Positions 15,683 to 16,860 of a stretch of DNA of 16,860 nucleotides are shown piece by piece. Each line of letters opens with the position of its first letter. Within the stretch, counting starts at the first letter, position 1. The position numbers were made by a program, and so were the translations under genes. Source of the DNA: an uncultured Planctomycetaceae bacterium (GTDB taxonomy: Bacteria > Planctomycetota > Planctomycetia > Planctomycetales > Planctomycetaceae); the NCBI GenBank assembly GCA_903921605.1, contig CAIXQV010001081.1, forward strand, positions 1 through 16,860, given 5' to 3'. The notes under the pieces were generated by a model that made no database searches, was not told the DNA's origin, and worked only from the letters and a program-made list of their open reading frames with translations.

Positions 15683-16420
15683 TCACCACTGGACGTTGTT
15701 TCGTATCATGTAGTCTTCCGCAGTCGTCAGCTCCTCCGGCGTGTTGACTTCGAGCATCGGCCCGTCTACGAGTGTAACGTGAATGGAATGGCCATGCTCA
15801 AGGACACGCAATTGTTCGAGGGACTCGCACTGTTCCAGCGGGGTTGGCGCAAGGCCCGAGTATCTCTGCAGGAACGCTGCGCGGAATGCGTAAAGACCCA
15901 GATGATGATAAACCGGTACATCCAGCTGGTTCCGAAAGAAGGGAAGTGCAGCTCGAGAAAAATAGAGAGCCCTGCCCCGCTGGTCGCATACGACTTTGAC
16001 ACAGTTGCAATCGGCGCGATTGCTTTCGGAAGCAAATGGACACGCAATGGTACTCATGTCCGGAGGAAGTGCTTCACGGAATGGCTGGATGAGCGCATCA
16101 AGAACTGCGCTGTGGATCATCGGCTGATCGCCCTGAACATTGACCACAACTTCAGCATCCGGATAGTGTCTGGCAACTTCTGCAACTCGATCCGTACCAG
16201 TCGCGTGATCTCGGGAGGTCATCATTACACTGCCTCCAAACTCGGTTACGACTGTGGCGATCCGATCGTCATCTGTGGCAACCACGACAGCGTCGAGCGA
16301 AGCGCAGGACTTTGTTCGCTCATACACCCATTGAATCATGGGTTTACCACACAAAGAAGCCAGTGGCTTCCCGGGAAACCGCGTCGAATCATACCGAGCG
16401 GGAATCACAGCAAGAATCAT
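15683..16420 (-). CDS. kdsB: 3-deoxy-manno-octulosonate cytidylyltransferase (CMP-Kdo synthetase)
   Basis: A 245-residue enzyme that activates Kdo with CTP to CMP-Kdo, close to the 248 residues of E. coli KdsB. Motifs in order: VIPARYDSTRFPGKPLA (5-21), VVATDDDRI, ATGTDRVAEVA (73-83), VVNVQGDQP (92-100), CVKVV, HHLGLYAFR (172-180) and LEQLRVLEHG (201-210). At the end the family normally has a Mg-binding Asp in VDTPED. Here it reads EVNTPEEL with an AAC codon, so that Asp is an Asn at position 226. All else looks intact. The ATG at 16420 has a weak GGA upstream and is the first gene of the block. A distinct kdsA or kdsC is not present in the window, so those steps must be elsewhere. Confidence 0.93.
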   Translation of the reverse strand: MILAVIPARYDSTRFPGKPLASLCGKPMIQWVYERTKSCASLDAVVVATDDDRIATVVTEFGGSVMMTSRDHATGTDRVAEVARHYPDAEVVVNVQGDQPMIHSAVLDALIQPFREALPPDMSTIACPFASESNRADCNCVKVVCDQRGRALYFSRAALPFFRNQLDVPVYHHLGLYAFRAAFLQRYSGLAPTPLEQCESLEQLRVLEHGHSIHVTLVDGPMLEVNTPEELTTAEDYMIRNNVQW

Positions 16421-16860
16421 TTGATATCCAGGTCATTGAATATGGTAGCACATGTGGCGGAGCAGTCCGTTTGCAAACAGCCCTGCTCAGCCTGTCAGCA
16501 AGTTACGAAAACTGTCGCACAATCTGGAAAATGCCTGGATACAGCCTGCAGGAGGCACCGCGGTTGATTCTCCCCGGTGCTGTCATTGAATGTCATTGGC
16601 GATATGCGATTGGCTCTTAGAGAGAACATTCTTGATTCTGCTGAACACAAATTAACACCGATAAACAGGCAGAGCGTACTTCGTCCCTCTGGGTGACAGT
16701 CGCCTTTACGACAGCCCTTAACGAACTCCTGCAGTTCCGCAGATCCAGACGACGTGATAAGACTGGATTGTTAAGATTCGCTTTGGTCACTAGCCCAAAT
16801 GTAAATTTTTCTTGCGACCTGAGTCCGTCACCGCAACTGACGAATTCGCTCCAGATCGGC
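16421..16860 (-). other. 440-base upstream region of the kds-export block
   Basis: No complete gene is seen. On the minus strand, frame 16860-16828 reads ADLERIRQLR then TGA, which could be the very end of another gene that lies outside the window; this is weak evidence from 10 codons. A second minus frame is open for about 80 codons from the edge but has no domain signature. A 44-codon frame (MFSLRANRISPM start) lies just upstream of kdsB and also looks non-coding. I find no clear -35/-10 pair, although the kdsB promoter should be here. A small tandem repeat occupies 16639-16668. Confidence 0.4.
16639..16668. repeat. Three tandem 10-base units
   Basis: On the minus strand three adjacent decamers share the form nTGTTnAT/Gnn: CTGTTTATCG, GTGTTAATTT and GTGTTCAGCA. 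The unit boundaries are exact at 10 bases. From memory, GTGTTAATCT/GTGTTCATCT phrases recur between genes in several environmental phyla including planctomycetes, but I cannot verify that here. Confidence 0.4.

Noticed and set aside
15482..16567. Long plus-strand open frame of 361 codons
   Set aside because: It lies antisense to kdsB and part of kdsD, whose motifs are unmistakable, and its translation has no recognisable domain.
1..16860. CRISPR arrays, tRNA genes, insertion sequences and transposases
   Set aside because: I looked for regularly spaced repeats, cloverleaf-like segments and transposase motifs on both strands and found none, although truncated genes suggest past recombination.

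Overview
All recognisable genes lie on the minus strand, so the locus is transcribed from right to left, from about 16420 down to the left edge. It is a cell-surface polysaccharide locus of a Gram-negative-type bacterium. The evidence is two CMP-Kdo pathway enzymes, an ABC-2 polysaccharide exporter pair (Wzm/Wzt type), and a run of glycosyltransferases and methyltransferases. The frequent GTG/TTG starts, the mixed glycosyltransferase/methyltransferase content and a roughly mid-range GC content suggest a planctomycete-like organism. That is a guess from gene style; there is no rRNA or other phylogenetic marker here.

Right block (16420 to 10557), precursor supply and export: kdsB (CMP-Kdo synthetase), kdsD (arabinose-5-phosphate isomerase, SIS plus two CBS domains), a Wzm-type permease, a Wzt-type ATPase with an extended C-terminal carbohydrate-binding region, and a Zn-ribbon SAM methyltransferase packed against wzt. 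Behind it lies an FkbM-type methyltransferase that has lost its 5' end. A 588-base stretch without a convincing gene follows (9969-10556).

Left block (9968 to 1), chain assembly and decoration: a SAM methyltransferase-like protein, a GT8 transferase, a GT-B-like protein with a C-terminal coiled coil, a 759-residue two-domain GT2-GT4 protein of much higher GC than its neighbours, a 5'-truncated paralogue of the coiled-coil protein, two GT2 transferases, a second Zn-ribbon methyltransferase, and the start of a GT4 transferase that runs off the left edge.

Working model (inference): KdsD and KdsB supply CMP-Kdo for a linker or chain sugar. The glycosyltransferases assemble the glycan on the cytoplasmic face, a methyltransferase may modify or cap it, and Wzm/Wzt export it, with the Wzt C-terminal domain selecting the glycan. 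The most unusual parts are the coiled-coil GT-B paralogue pair, the GC-rich fusion glycosyltransferase between the two copies, and two genes that have each lost their 5' end next to another gene's stop codon.
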